64,000 bases of DNA from Leptothrix cholodnii SP-6 (GTDB taxonomy: Bacteria > Pseudomonadota > Gammaproteobacteria > Burkholderiales > Burkholderiaceae_C). The notes below the pieces were generated by a model. It was not told the DNA's origin and ran no database searches. It saw only the letters and a program-made list of their open reading frames with translations. This document shows positions 16,339-24,525 of this stretch, in pieces (the first letter of the stretch is position 1; each line of letters starts with the position of its first letter). The stretch is taken from positions 3,336,001-3,400,000 of the forward strand of contig NC_010524.1 in the NCBI RefSeq assembly GCF_000019785.1, given 5' to 3'. Both the position numbers and the translations under genes were made by a program.

Positions 16339-16938
16339 ATGGCCAACGTCCGGGCAGTTCATTCGGTGGGGCAATCCATCGTGACCTATCTGCGCAACAC
16401 CTATCCGAACAACCTCGGGGGCTCGCCGATGCCGGCCTGCGAGTTCGCGCTGCTGTCGTCAGGCGAGCTGGCCGCCGCGGTCGAGGAAGGCACGCGGATC
16501 TCGCTCTACCTCTACCGCGTCACCGTCAACGAACACAACCGCCAGCAGCGCCCCGACCGCATGACGCCCGAACAGCAGGCGCCGCTGGGCCTTGATCTTC
16601 ACTACCTGCTGACGGCCTGGTCGGCCACCGCGCAGGAGGAGCAGATCACGCTGACCTGGGCGCTGCGCCAGCTCTACCTGCACCCGATCCTCGACGCCTC
16701 GTCGCTCTCGCCCGAGGCCGACTGGGCGCCCGACGAGGTGATCCAGGTGATCCCGTCCGAGCTGGCCAACGAGGACATGATGCGCATCTGGGACGCACTC
16801 GAGCCGGCCTACCGGCTGTCGGTGTCGTACATCGCGCGGTTGGTGCGCATCGACCCCGACGCCGTCACCGAAGGCCGCCCGGTGGTGGCGCGCCGGCTCG
16901 GCCTGGGCTCGCTCACCGGCACCGAGGGCACGCCATGA
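16339..16938 (+). CDS. DUF4255 (Pvc16/Afp16 N-terminal type) tail terminator protein
   Basis: 199 residues with the DUF4255 pattern: VGQSIVTYLRNTYP near the start, ISLYLYRVTVNEHNRQQRP, LDLHYLLTAWSATAQEEQ and a C-terminal YRLSVSYIARLVRIDP. In antifeeding prophage and related machines the matching protein (Afp16) caps the tube-sheath stack and sets its end. The gene overlaps the next one by 4 bp (ATGA). It marks the structural beginning of the CIS locus. Length is typical for a stand-alone DUF4255 protein. Confidence 0.88.
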   Translation: MANVRAVHSVGQSIVTYLRNTYPNNLGGSPMPACEFALLSSGELAAAVEEGTRISLYLYRVTVNEHNRQQRPDRMTPEQQAPLGLDLHYLLTAWSATAQEEQITLTWALRQLYLHPILDASSLSPEADWAPDEVIQVIPSELANEDMMRIWDALEPAYRLSVSYIARLVRIDPDAVTEGRPVVARRLGLGSLTGTEGTP

Positions 16939-17744
16939 CACGCGTGATCCACGAGCTGGAGCGGGTCGAGCACCGCGTGCTGGGCGCGCTGCGCTGCATC
17001 GACGTCAACACCGGCGTGGCGCTGAACACGCCGATGACGGTCGAGATCCCCCAGGCGCGCCTGCTGCGCAACCGCAGCGGCCTGCACGTCATCCACCAGC
17101 TGCCGGCGCTGGCCGCGCACGAGGCCGTGTTCGATGCACCACCCGCCAGCCCCGCCCAAGGCAGCGTGCAGCTCACCGCCACCGTGCGCGACCCGGCCGG
17201 CCGCTACCTGCCGCGGCTGGCCGCGATCGCGCTGCCACGCGACCCGGCAGCCGACAACGCCGACCAGGCCGATTCGCTGTTCCGCCCGATCGACGTGGCG
17301 CTGTTCCCGGCCAGCACCGCCGCCACCGGCGCCAACTGGTGCGTGCTGCGCGTCAGCGTCACCCACAACACCAGCGACGACGCGCTCGGCGGCGCGCTGC
17401 TGCTGGTGCGCCAGGGCAACCGCACCCTCGCCCGCGGCCTGACCGACTGGCGCGGCGAGGCGCTGGTGAGCGTGCCCGGCGTGCCGATCACGACCTGGTC
17501 GGACGTGCCGGGCTCGGTGGTCGTCAACGAGATCACCGCCCAGATCATCGCCGTGTTCGACCCCGCCGCCGGCCTGCGCACCAGCGCGGCGCGGGTGCGC
17601 GACGGCCGCGAGCCGGCCGCCCTGCCGCTGGTCGATCCCGACCGGCTCGAAGCCCAGCGCAACACGCTGCCACGCGCCAACCGCGCGGTGCAGCTGTCGG
17701 CCGGCACGAACCTCGTGTTGTCTCTTTCGCTCGCATTGCCATGA
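16935..17744 (+). CDS. CIS-associated protein of unknown function
   Basis: 269 residues, not matched to a named family. The body looks like beta-rich domains: LTATVRDPAGRYLPRL, DVALFPASTAATGANWCVLRVSV and GALLLVRQGNRTLARGLTDWRGEALVSVPG, the last resembling a carboxypeptidase-regulatory or Ig-like fold. The C-terminus (LEAQRNTLPRANRAVQLSAGTNLVLSLSLALP) is a conserved-looking tail. It is coupled to the DUF4255 gene and is 54 bp before the sheath gene. This position, between tail terminator and sheath, is common for accessory proteins in actinobacterial and proteobacterial CIS loci. Confidence 0.7.
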   Translation: MTRVIHELERVEHRVLGALRCIDVNTGVALNTPMTVEIPQARLLRNRSGLHVIHQLPALAAHEAVFDAPPASPAQGSVQLTATVRDPAGRYLPRLAAIALPRDPAADNADQADSLFRPIDVALFPASTAATGANWCVLRVSVTHNTSDDALGGALLLVRQGNRTLARGLTDWRGEALVSVPGVPITTWSDVPGSVVVNEITAQIIAVFDPAAGLRTSAARVRDGREPAALPLVDPDRLEAQRNTLPRANRAVQLSAGTNLVLSLSLALP

Positions 17745-17798
17745 AGGCCCGCGAGTGCGTTGTCACGACCTCCCCCTTCATGCAAAGGAGTCCCAGCC

Positions 17799-19589
17799 AT
17801 GCCTGAATACCTGGCACCCGGTGTCTACGTCGAAGAGACGAGCTTTCGCGCCAAGTCCATCGAGGGCGTGGGCACCAGCACCACTGCCTTCGTCGGCCCG
17901 ACCCGGCGCGGCCCGGTCGGCACCCGCTCGGAGCTGATCACCAGCCTGCCGGACTTCGAGCGCTACTACGGCAGTCTCGAGAACCTCGCGCTCAGCGACG
18001 TCAGCGCGGCGGCGAATCGGCTCAACTTCCTGGCCCACGCGGTGCGGGCGTATTACGACAACGGCGGCTCGCGGCTCTACGTGGTGCGCACCGCCAACGG
18101 CGCCGGCAGCGCCAGCGCGCCGCTGATCCTGACCGGCGCCCCGCCGGCTGAACCCGCCACCGAGGCCGACCGCGTCACCGCCCGCGCCCGTTTCCCCGGC
18201 GCCAGCGGCAACGGCCGCCTGCTGCTGCGCGAAGTGCCGCGCCCGGCTACCGCCCGCACGCTCGACACCGCACCCGCCGGCAGTCTGGCGCGTGTCACCG
18301 TGAGCAGCGGCGCGCCACCGGTCGACACCGTCACGCTCTACCAGAAGGTCGGCAACCTCTGGCAGGACAGCGCCACGCCCGCCGGCACGCTGACCGTGGC
18401 CGACCCGATCCGCGCCGAGCTGCTGACGCTGGCCGCCGAGTTCATCGACGCCGACGGCTACGTGCAAGGCTGGGACGAGCTCGGCCTGGCCGCCGGCCAC
18501 CCGCGCGCCATCGGCACCGTGCTGGCCGAACACCCGAGCACCCGCAGCGACGACCTGCAGAACCTGGTGTGGCTGCAGATCGGCAGCGGTGTCAACGCCT
18601 TCGAGCTGCAGGCCGCGATCGCCGCGCTGCCCGCGCTGGCCGGCGACACCGAAGGCCGACGCTTCGCCAACCTGAGTGGCGGCAGCGACGGCGCCGCACC
18701 CGGCGTGGGCGCCGCCACCAGCGTCGGCAGCTACGCCCACGCGCTGGCGCAACTGCTCGCGCTCGAAGACGTCGCCATCGTCGCCGCCCCCGGCAGCAGC
18801 GCCTACGCCGACGCGCAGGCGGTGCAGAACGCGCTGATCGGCCACGCCGAAACGCGCCGCGCCTACCGCATCGCCGTGCTCGACACGCCGCCGCTGCAGA
18901 CCCCCGGCCAGGTGCGCGATGCGCGTGGCCGCATCGACAGCAAATACGCCGCGCTCTACTACCCGTGGGTGGTCACGCCCAACCCGCTGGCACGGCCCGG
19001 CCGCGACGACATCCCGCGCGAGATCACGCTGCCGCCGTCGGGCTTCGTGGCCGGCGTCTACGCCCGCAACGACATCGAACGCGGCGTCTACAAGGCGCCG
19101 GCCAACGAGGTGGTGCGCGGCGCGCTGCGTTTCGAGACCGACATCAACTTCGCCCAGCAGGAGGTGCTCAACCCGATCGGCATCAACTGCCTGCGCTACC
19201 TGAGCGGGCGCGGCTACCGGGTGTGGGGTGCACGGCTGGCGTCGAGCGATCCGGAATGGAAGTACGTCTCCGACCGGCGCTACTTCAACTACCTCGAATC
19301 GTCGATCGACCGCGGCACGCAGTGGGCGGTGTTCGAGCCCAACGGCGAGCGCCTGTGGGCCAACGTGCGGCAGACCATCTCCGACTTTTTGTACAACGAA
19401 TGGCGCGGCGGCGCGCTGCTCGGCGGCTCGGTCGAAGAGGCGTTTTTCGTGCGCTGCGACCGCAGCACCATGACGCAGAACGACCTCGACAACGGCCGCC
19501 TGATCTGCCTGATCGGCGTGGCCATCATCAAGCCGGCCGAGTTCGTGATCTTCCGCATCGGCCAGAAGACCGCCGACGCCCGCGCCTGA
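17799..19589 (+). CDS. Contractile tail sheath protein 1
   Basis: 596 residues. The N-terminus EYLAPGVYVEETSFRAKSIEGV with TAFVGPTRRGP is a typical phage/CIS sheath start. The C-terminal sheath domain carries PWVVTPNPL, NEVVRGALRFETDINFAQQEVLNPIGINCLR, RRYFNYLESSIDRGTQWAVFEPN and CDRSTMTQNDLDNGRLI. It should polymerise around the inner tube and contract. Start ATG 17799 follows AAAGGAG by 8 nt; the longer frame from 17760 has no homology. The tube gene follows after 27 bp. Confidence 0.95.
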   Translation: MPEYLAPGVYVEETSFRAKSIEGVGTSTTAFVGPTRRGPVGTRSELITSLPDFERYYGSLENLALSDVSAAANRLNFLAHAVRAYYDNGGSRLYVVRTANGAGSASAPLILTGAPPAEPATEADRVTARARFPGASGNGRLLLREVPRPATARTLDTAPAGSLARVTVSSGAPPVDTVTLYQKVGNLWQDSATPAGTLTVADPIRAELLTLAAEFIDADGYVQGWDELGLAAGHPRAIGTVLAEHPSTRSDDLQNLVWLQIGSGVNAFELQAAIAALPALAGDTEGRRFANLSGGSDGAAPGVGAATSVGSYAHALAQLLALEDVAIVAAPGSSAYADAQAVQNALIGHAETRRAYRIAVLDTPPLQTPGQVRDARGRIDSKYAALYYPWVVTPNPLARPGRDDIPREITLPPSGFVAGVYARNDIERGVYKAPANEVVRGALRFETDINFAQQEVLNPIGINCLRYLSGRGYRVWGARLASSDPEWKYVSDRRYFNYLESSIDRGTQWAVFEPNGERLWANVRQTISDFLYNEWRGGALLGGSVEEAFFVRCDRSTMTQNDLDNGRLICLIGVAIIKPAEFVIFRIGQKTADARA

Positions 19590-19616
19590 TGACGGCATAG
19601 CCCAAGGAGCATCAGC

Positions 19617-20060
19617 ATGGCCAATCGCACCACGCCCTACGGCGCCTTCAACTTCATCGTCAACTTCGACGGCGGCGAGGTCTTCGGCGGCTTCTCCGAC
19701 GTCTCGGGCATCGGCACCGACATCACGGTGGCCGAGTACCGCAACGGCAACGACAAGGAAAACCACGTGCGCAAGCTCGGCGGCGTGCACAAGGTCAACG
19801 ACGTCACGCTCAAGCGTGGCATCCTCGACTCCAAGACCCTGTTCGCCTGGATCGGCGACGCCCGCACCAAGGGCCCCGAGGCGCAGAAGAGCGTGACCAT
19901 CACGCTGCTCGACGAGTCGCAGAAACCGGTGCAGTCGTGGCTGCTGCGCGGCGTGATCCCGATGAAATACAGCGGGCCCACGCTGGCGGCCAAGGGCGGG
20001 GGCGACGTCGCGATGGAAGAGATCGTGCTGTCGGCCGAAGCGATGGAACTGGGCGATTGA
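19617..20060 (+). CDS. CIS inner tube protein 1 (T4 gp19/Afp1-like)
   Basis: 147 residues, the standard length of the Hcp-like tail tube. Motifs are YGAFNFIVNFDGGEVFGGFSDVSG, VAEYRNGNDKENHVRKLGG, VTLKRGILDSKTLFAW and a C-terminal PTLAAKGGGDVAMEEIVLSAEAME. Hexamer rings of this protein form the lumen through which cargo passes. It is encoded right after sheath 1. A second, more divergent tube protein is encoded at 21681-22163. Confidence 0.95.
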   Translation: MANRTTPYGAFNFIVNFDGGEVFGGFSDVSGIGTDITVAEYRNGNDKENHVRKLGGVHKVNDVTLKRGILDSKTLFAWIGDARTKGPEAQKSVTITLLDESQKPVQSWLLRGVIPMKYSGPTLAAKGGGDVAMEEIVLSAEAMELGD

Positions 20061-20079
20061 GGCCATCCAGGCAAACGCC

Positions 20080-21684
20080 ATGAGCCTCGTCTTCGAAGTT
20101 GCCAGCGCGCCGGTCGAACCCGATCGGCAGCGCGCCGACGTGGCCTGTTTCATCGGCCACGTGGCGCGCCGTCGCGGGGCGGCGCTGCCGGCGTCGGTGC
20201 GGGCGCAACTGCGGGCCGACGGCTGGATCGACGGCGTCTGGGCCCGGCCGGCGGTGCAGGTCGAGGCGCTCGACAACCTGCCCGTCGTGATCGACAACTG
20301 GGCGCTGTTCGACCAGCTCTACGCCTGGGAGCGACGCCCGCTCGCGGCCACGGGCAGCGCCGTCTGCGCCACCTACCTGGGCGCCGCGCTGCGCAGCTTC
20401 TTTGCCCGCGGCGGCCGGCGCGCGATCGTGATCCGGGTCGGCGATCCGTGGCCCTTCCTCGAAGACGACACCCAGCGCAGCGCCCAGTTACGCCCACGCC
20501 TGCGCCGCCTGATCCCCGACTTCGCCCAGACCGTCGCGCCCAGCCGCCCGTTCGCACCGCACGATCCGAGCACCTGGCAAGGCATCGAACACCTCTACGG
20601 CCTGCGCGACAACAGCTTCGTGCTGTTCCCCGACCTGGCCGACGCCTGCGCCAGCCAGCCGGTGGCGCCGCTCGCCAGCCCGGCCCAGACCACGCCCGAA
20701 ACCTTCGTCGAATGCAGCGTCGAGGCCGAGCCGCCGCCCGACACCGGCCTGCGCCGCCTGCCCGCGCCGCGGCTCGACAGCGCCGGCTACGCCGCCTGGA
20801 TGCTGGCGGTCGGGGCCGCGCGCGGTTTCCTGGCACGGCGCCAGCGCGAGCACCTGCTGCTGGCCTCGCTGCCGCTGCCATGGGTCGACACCCGCCGCAC
20901 CGCGAGCGGCGGCGCGGCGGTGCACGCACAGGCCGACATGCGCGCCTACCTGGAGCGCATCGGCGTGCTGCGCCCGGACGGCAGCCGCGCCCCGGACGAC
21001 GACACCGGCAGCGCCAGCGCCTTCGTGCAGCTGGCGTGGCCGTGGCTGCGCAGCGCCGCCGGCACCGATCTGCCCGAAGGCCTGGAGCCGCCCGAAGGCG
21101 TGCTCGCCGGCCTGCTGGCCAGCAACGCCACGCGGCGCGGCTGTTTCCGCTCGGTGGCAGGCGACTTCTCGCTGCCGTATCTGCGTGACCTGTTCGATGC
21201 GGAGCCGCCGCTGTCGTGGGGCCTGGGCGAAGGTGGCGCGGTGCAGCGGCTGGCGCGCCAGGTGTGTGTCTTCACGCCCGGCCCGCTGGGCTGGATGCTG
21301 CAGTCGGACGTGACCACCTCGCCGCAGGAGGCCTGGCGCTTCGGCGGCGCCAGCCGGTTGCTGGCGAGCATCCTGCGCACCGCACGCGCGCAGGGCGACC
21401 ACCTCGCCTTCGAGACCAACGGCACGCAGACCTGGGCCCGGCTGCGCCGCAGCCTCGAAGACCTGCTGCTCGGCTACTGGAACGAAGGCGCCTTTGCCGG
21501 CGCCAACGCGGCGCAGGCCTTCCAGGTGCGCTGCGACCGCAGCACCATGACGCAGGCCGATCTCGACGCCGGTCGGCTGATCGCCGAGATCAGCGTGCGG
21601 CCGGCGCAGGCGATCGAAGTCATCACGGTGCGGCTGCAGCTGGGCAATGCGCTCGGTGCGACCGGACTGCGGGAGGCGGCATGA
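20080..21684 (+). CDS. Contractile tail sheath protein 2 (divergent)
   Basis: 534 residues. The N-terminus lacks the usual PGVYVEE motif but has the inserted early domain (ADVACFIGHVARRRGAALP; DNLPVVIDNWALFDQLYAW). The C-terminal third is sheath-like: SRLLASILRTARAQGDHLAFETNGTQTWARLRRSLEDLL and the hallmark CDRSTMTQADLDAGRLIAEI. Afp/PVC loci also have several sheath forms, with divergent ones near the baseplate; that location is inferred here. The stop overlaps the ATG of tube 2 (ATGA), giving two consecutive sheath-tube pairs. Confidence 0.88.
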   Translation: MSLVFEVASAPVEPDRQRADVACFIGHVARRRGAALPASVRAQLRADGWIDGVWARPAVQVEALDNLPVVIDNWALFDQLYAWERRPLAATGSAVCATYLGAALRSFFARGGRRAIVIRVGDPWPFLEDDTQRSAQLRPRLRRLIPDFAQTVAPSRPFAPHDPSTWQGIEHLYGLRDNSFVLFPDLADACASQPVAPLASPAQTTPETFVECSVEAEPPPDTGLRRLPAPRLDSAGYAAWMLAVGAARGFLARRQREHLLLASLPLPWVDTRRTASGGAAVHAQADMRAYLERIGVLRPDGSRAPDDDTGSASAFVQLAWPWLRSAAGTDLPEGLEPPEGVLAGLLASNATRRGCFRSVAGDFSLPYLRDLFDAEPPLSWGLGEGGAVQRLARQVCVFTPGPLGWMLQSDVTTSPQEAWRFGGASRLLASILRTARAQGDHLAFETNGTQTWARLRRSLEDLLLGYWNEGAFAGANAAQAFQVRCDRSTMTQADLDAGRLIAEISVRPAQAIEVITVRLQLGNALGATGLREAA

Positions 21685-22163
21685 GCGACGAGAACCTGTT
21701 GGCGCCGTTGCACGTCTTCCGCTTCCACATCCGCTTCAAGCGCGCCAGCGGCGGCAGCAGCGATGCGGTCGAGGTCTGCAGCGGCGCGTTCTCCGAATGC
21801 AGCGGGCTCGAAGCCACGATGGAGCCCAAGGTCGTGAAACCCGGCGGCGCCAACTACGGTGCGGTGCAGCTGGCCGGGCCGGTGAGCTTTGCCACCGTGG
21901 TGCTCAAGCGCGGCATGACGCGCACGCGCGACCTCTTCAAGTGGTTCCAGCTGGTGGGCGGCGGCGGCTATGCGTGGCGGCTGTCGGCCGAGATCGAGAT
22001 GCGCAACGCGGCCGACGAGACCGTCGTCACCTGGGGCCTGGACCGCTGCCTGCCGGTCAAGTTCAAGGCCGCCAACCTCGACGCCAAGAGCAACGAGATC
22101 GGCATCGAAGAACTGCACCTGGCGCACGAAGGCCTGCGCCTGGTCGACGCGGAGGGAGGCTGA
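21681..22163 (+). CDS. CIS inner tube protein 2 (Afp5-like)
   Basis: 160 residues, slightly longer than tube 1 and with the tube family pattern: VFRFHIRFKRASGG, CSGAFSECSGLEATMEPKVV, GPVSFATVVLKRGMTRTRDLFKWF, VTWGLDRCLPVKFKAANLDAKSNEIGIEELHLAHEGL. In Afp, a divergent tube protein joins the main tube to the baseplate hub; the same is likely here. It is coupled to sheath 2 by an ATGA overlap and is 1 bp before the CIS_tube gene. Confidence 0.9.
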   Translation: MSDENLLAPLHVFRFHIRFKRASGGSSDAVEVCSGAFSECSGLEATMEPKVVKPGGANYGAVQLAGPVSFATVVLKRGMTRTRDLFKWFQLVGGGGYAWRLSAEIEMRNAADETVVTWGLDRCLPVKFKAANLDAKSNEIGIEELHLAHEGLRLVDAEGG

Positions 22164-22164
22164 C

Positions 22165-23139
22165 ATGGCCAGCCTGCCTGAAGTCCAGTCGATCGCGAAG
22201 GCGAACTTCCGCGTGCTCGAAGGCGCCGGCGGCGGTGCGACCGAGTTCGACGTGCAGTTCAACCCGGCCTCGCTCGAATACACCATCACCAACCAGTTCG
22301 ACGACCGCAACGGCAACAACGGCGCGCGCCAGTTCGTCAAGAAGAGCAGCGCCAAGCTGGTGATGACACTGATCTTCGACAGCACCGACGACGGCAGCGA
22401 CGTGCGCATCAAGACCGAACAGGTCTCGCGCCTGCTCGAACCCTCGCCCGACGGCAAGAAGAAGTTCGCGCCCAAGGTCGAGTTCGGCTGGGGCACCTAC
22501 CGCTTCAAGGGCGTGATCGAGCAGTACAAGGAAACCATCGACTTCTTCGCCGCCAGCGGCGTGCCGCTGCGCGCCAGCATCGCGCTGACATTGGCCAGCC
22601 AGGAGGTCGAATTCGAGAGCAGCAAGAACCCGGCGGCGGCGGTGGACGGCAGCTTCGCGCCCGACCCGGTCGTGCTGCCGGCCGGCCCGGGGCCGACCGC
22701 CGGCGGCGCGGCGGCCATCGCCAGCGCGCTGGGCGACCCGCGGGCGGCACGTGCCATCGCCGGCGCCAGCGGCTCGGCCAGCCTGCGCTTTGGCGCTGGC
22801 GCGGGGCTGAGCGTGGGTGGCGAGATCTCCTTGTCGGCCGCGGTCGGATTCGCGCCGGCGGCGAGTGTCGGCGTGGGCGTGGGGATCGGAATCGGCGGCG
22901 GCATCGGTGTGGGTGCGAGCGTCGGCGCCGGTGCGGCCTTCGGTGGCCTGCGTGCCAGCCCGCCAAAGGTCTCGATCGGCCTGCCCGAAGCCCGCGCCGC
23001 GCTGCTGCCACCACCGCGCGGCGCCGGTGCAGCAAGCTTCGGCCCGGGCGGGCGGGTCCAGGTGGGCGCCGGCGGCAGCCTGAGTGCCGATGTGGGCGCG
23101 GGCGCCGACTTACATCAACGCATCAAGTTCGGAAACTGA
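22165..23139 (+). CDS. CIS_tube-type hub protein (Afp7/gp53-like) with a glycine-rich tail
   Basis: 324 residues. The N-terminal about 155 residues match the contractile-injection-system tube/hub domain: FRVLEGAGGGATEFDVQFNP, LEYTITNQFDDRNGNNG, KLVMTLIFDSTDDGSDV, PKVEFGWGTYRFKGVIEQY and VPLRASIALTLASQEVE. The usual C-terminal LysM-like module is absent. It is replaced by roughly 160 residues of Ala/Gly/Ser-rich sequence including alternating VGVGVGIGIGGG-type stretches, which look like a glycine zipper. Start ATG 22165 follows GGAGG. The next gene is separated by an 86-bp palindromic repeat. Confidence 0.88.
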   Translation: MASLPEVQSIAKANFRVLEGAGGGATEFDVQFNPASLEYTITNQFDDRNGNNGARQFVKKSSAKLVMTLIFDSTDDGSDVRIKTEQVSRLLEPSPDGKKKFAPKVEFGWGTYRFKGVIEQYKETIDFFAASGVPLRASIALTLASQEVEFESSKNPAAAVDGSFAPDPVVLPAGPGPTAGGAAAIASALGDPRAARAIAGASGSASLRFGAGAGLSVGGEISLSAAVGFAPAASVGVGVGIGIGGGIGVGASVGAGAAFGGLRASPPKVSIGLPEARAALLPPPRGAGAASFGPGGRVQVGAGGSLSADVGAGADLHQRIKFGN

Positions 23140-23140
23140 A

Positions 23141-23224
23141 ATGACCGACCACCCCCACGCTCACTGCGTTCACTGCCCCCCGAGGGGGCGCTCAGCCTCC
23201 TTGAGGCGGCTCGGCGGAGGCTGA
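23141..23224 (+). repeat. Dispersed Burkholderiales-type palindromic repeat inside the CIS operon
   Basis: The gap between two CIS genes contains CCCCCACGCTCACTGCG, the palindromic CCCCCCGAGGGGG and CGGCTCGGCGGAGGCTGA. I recall this order of blocks from intergenic repeats scattered in Comamonadaceae-type genomes. It is open from ATG 23141, 1 bp after the preceding stop, to TGA 23222-23224, 1 bp before the next ATG. Its 3' end (GGAGG) supplies the ribosome binding site of the following small gene. It differs in sequence from the repeats at 6271 and 12187. Confidence 0.65.
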
Positions 23225-23225
23225 C

Positions 23226-23399
23226 ATGGCCATCACCTTCGAAGAAGTCAGCGCCGACATCCAGCGCGACCCGGCCCGCGAGGCGCCGCCCACGCCACCG
23301 GCCGCGCCGGCTGCGGCGGGGGGCGAAACGCTGCGAGCCTCGCTCGAAACCGAGCTACGGCTGCTGGCCGAACGCAGCGCCCGACTGAGCGCGGACTGA
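23226..23399 (+). CDS. Small CIS protein, possible Afp6/DUF5908 equivalent
   Basis: 57 residues: a short N-terminal strand (MAITFEEVSADIQR), an Ala/Pro linker and a C-terminal helix (LRASLETELRLLAERSARLS). This layout and its place between the CIS_tube and VgrG genes fit the tiny DUF5908-type protein (Afp6/Pvc6) in other CIS loci, but the sequence is too short for a firm match. The GGAGG lies 6 nt before ATG 23226, inside the flanking repeat. Confidence 0.6.
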   Translation: MAITFEEVSADIQRDPAREAPPTPPAAPAAAGGETLRASLETELRLLAERSARLSAD

Positions 23400-23422
23400 T
23401 CGATCGCCGACGAGCCGCCACC

Positions 23423-24508
23423 ATGTCCGAGACCACCCTCAGCCGCACGGCGATCTTCAGCGCCCGCCCGACGCTGCGCATCGCCGACCAGCCCGACGAG
23501 CGGCTGTCGACGCTGATGACCGCGCTGAAGATGGACGAGTCCGAAGGCGGCCTGAGCGCACTCGAACTGCACCTGACCAACTGGGTGGCCACCCCCGAGG
23601 GCGGCGCCGAGCTGGCCTTCAACGCCGACAGCAGCCTGCGCCTGGGCGCGGACCTGGCGGTCTATTGCGGTGACGAGGCAAGCCCGCGCGAACTCTTCAA
23701 AGGCAAGGTCACGGCACTGGAGATGGTCTGCAACTACGGCACACCGCCCGAACTCGTGGTGCTGGCCGAGGACGGCCTGAACGCCGCGCGACGCAACCGC
23801 CGCAGCGAGGTCTACACCGACCAGAGCCCGGCCGACGTGGTGCGCACGATCGGCGCTCGCAACGGCCTCACGGTCAACGTCAACGGCCTCGCCAGCCCGA
23901 CCGGCACCTGGGTGCAGCTCGACGAAACCGACCTCGGTTTTCTGCGCCGGCTGCTGGCGCGTTTTGACGCCGACCTGCAAGTGGTCGGCAGCGAACTGCA
24001 GGTGGCGGCCCGCCAGGATGCCGCACGCGGCGAGATCGAGCTGACGCTCAACAGCCAGCTGGCCCGCGTGCGCATCTGCGCCGATCTGGCGCACCAGGCC
24101 AGCGCCGTCAGCGTGGCCGGCTGGAATGCGGGCGACGGCAGCGCCGTCAGCAGCGAGGCGAGCAGCCTGTCGAGCACCGGGCCGGGCTCGGGCCGCAGCG
24201 GCATCGACTGGGCGAAAGATGTCTTTGGCGAGCGCAGCGAGCACCTCGCCACACCCGCGGTCGGCAGCAACGACGAGGCCCGCGCAGTCGCGCAAGCCGC
24301 GCTTGATCAGCGCTGCCGCCGCTTCGTGCGTGCCGAGGGGCTGTCCGAAGGCAACGCGCAGCTGCGGGTGGGCAGCACCGTGAAGCTGGTCGGCATCTCG
24401 GCGCAGTTCGACAACCGCTACTACGTGGTGCGCACCCGCCACCTGTTCGACATGGAACAGGGCTACCGCACCGAATTCAGCGCCGAGTGCGCCTACCTCG
24501 GCGGCTGA
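23423..24508 (+). CDS. Phage late control D/gp27-like spike hub protein (N-terminal half of Afp8/VgrG)
   Basis: 361 residues with the gp27-like pattern: PDERLSTLMTALKMDESEGGLSALELHLTNW, ELFKGKVTALEM, VYTDQSPADVVRTIGARNGL, TWVQLDETDLGFLRRLLARFDADLQV and a late YYVVRTRHLFDMEQGYRTEFSAEC. It should form the threefold hub that joins the tube to the spike. In many CIS a single VgrG-like Afp8 carries this and the OB-fold spike; here they are separate genes, the second starting 17 bp after this stop. Confidence 0.9.
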   Translation: MSETTLSRTAIFSARPTLRIADQPDERLSTLMTALKMDESEGGLSALELHLTNWVATPEGGAELAFNADSSLRLGADLAVYCGDEASPRELFKGKVTALEMVCNYGTPPELVVLAEDGLNAARRNRRSEVYTDQSPADVVRTIGARNGLTVNVNGLASPTGTWVQLDETDLGFLRRLLARFDADLQVVGSELQVAARQDAARGEIELTLNSQLARVRICADLAHQASAVSVAGWNAGDGSAVSSEASSLSSTGPGSGRSGIDWAKDVFGERSEHLATPAVGSNDEARAVAQAALDQRCRRFVRAEGLSEGNAQLRVGSTVKLVGISAQFDNRYYVVRTRHLFDMEQGYRTEFSAECAYLGG

Positions 24509-24525
24509 AACGAGACCTCGTCACC

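Noticed and set aside
20080..21684. The second sheath gene as a pseudogene because of its unusual N-terminus
   Set aside because: The frame is intact, coupled to tube 2, and the C-terminal sheath motifs are complete; divergent extra sheaths are normal in CIS loci.
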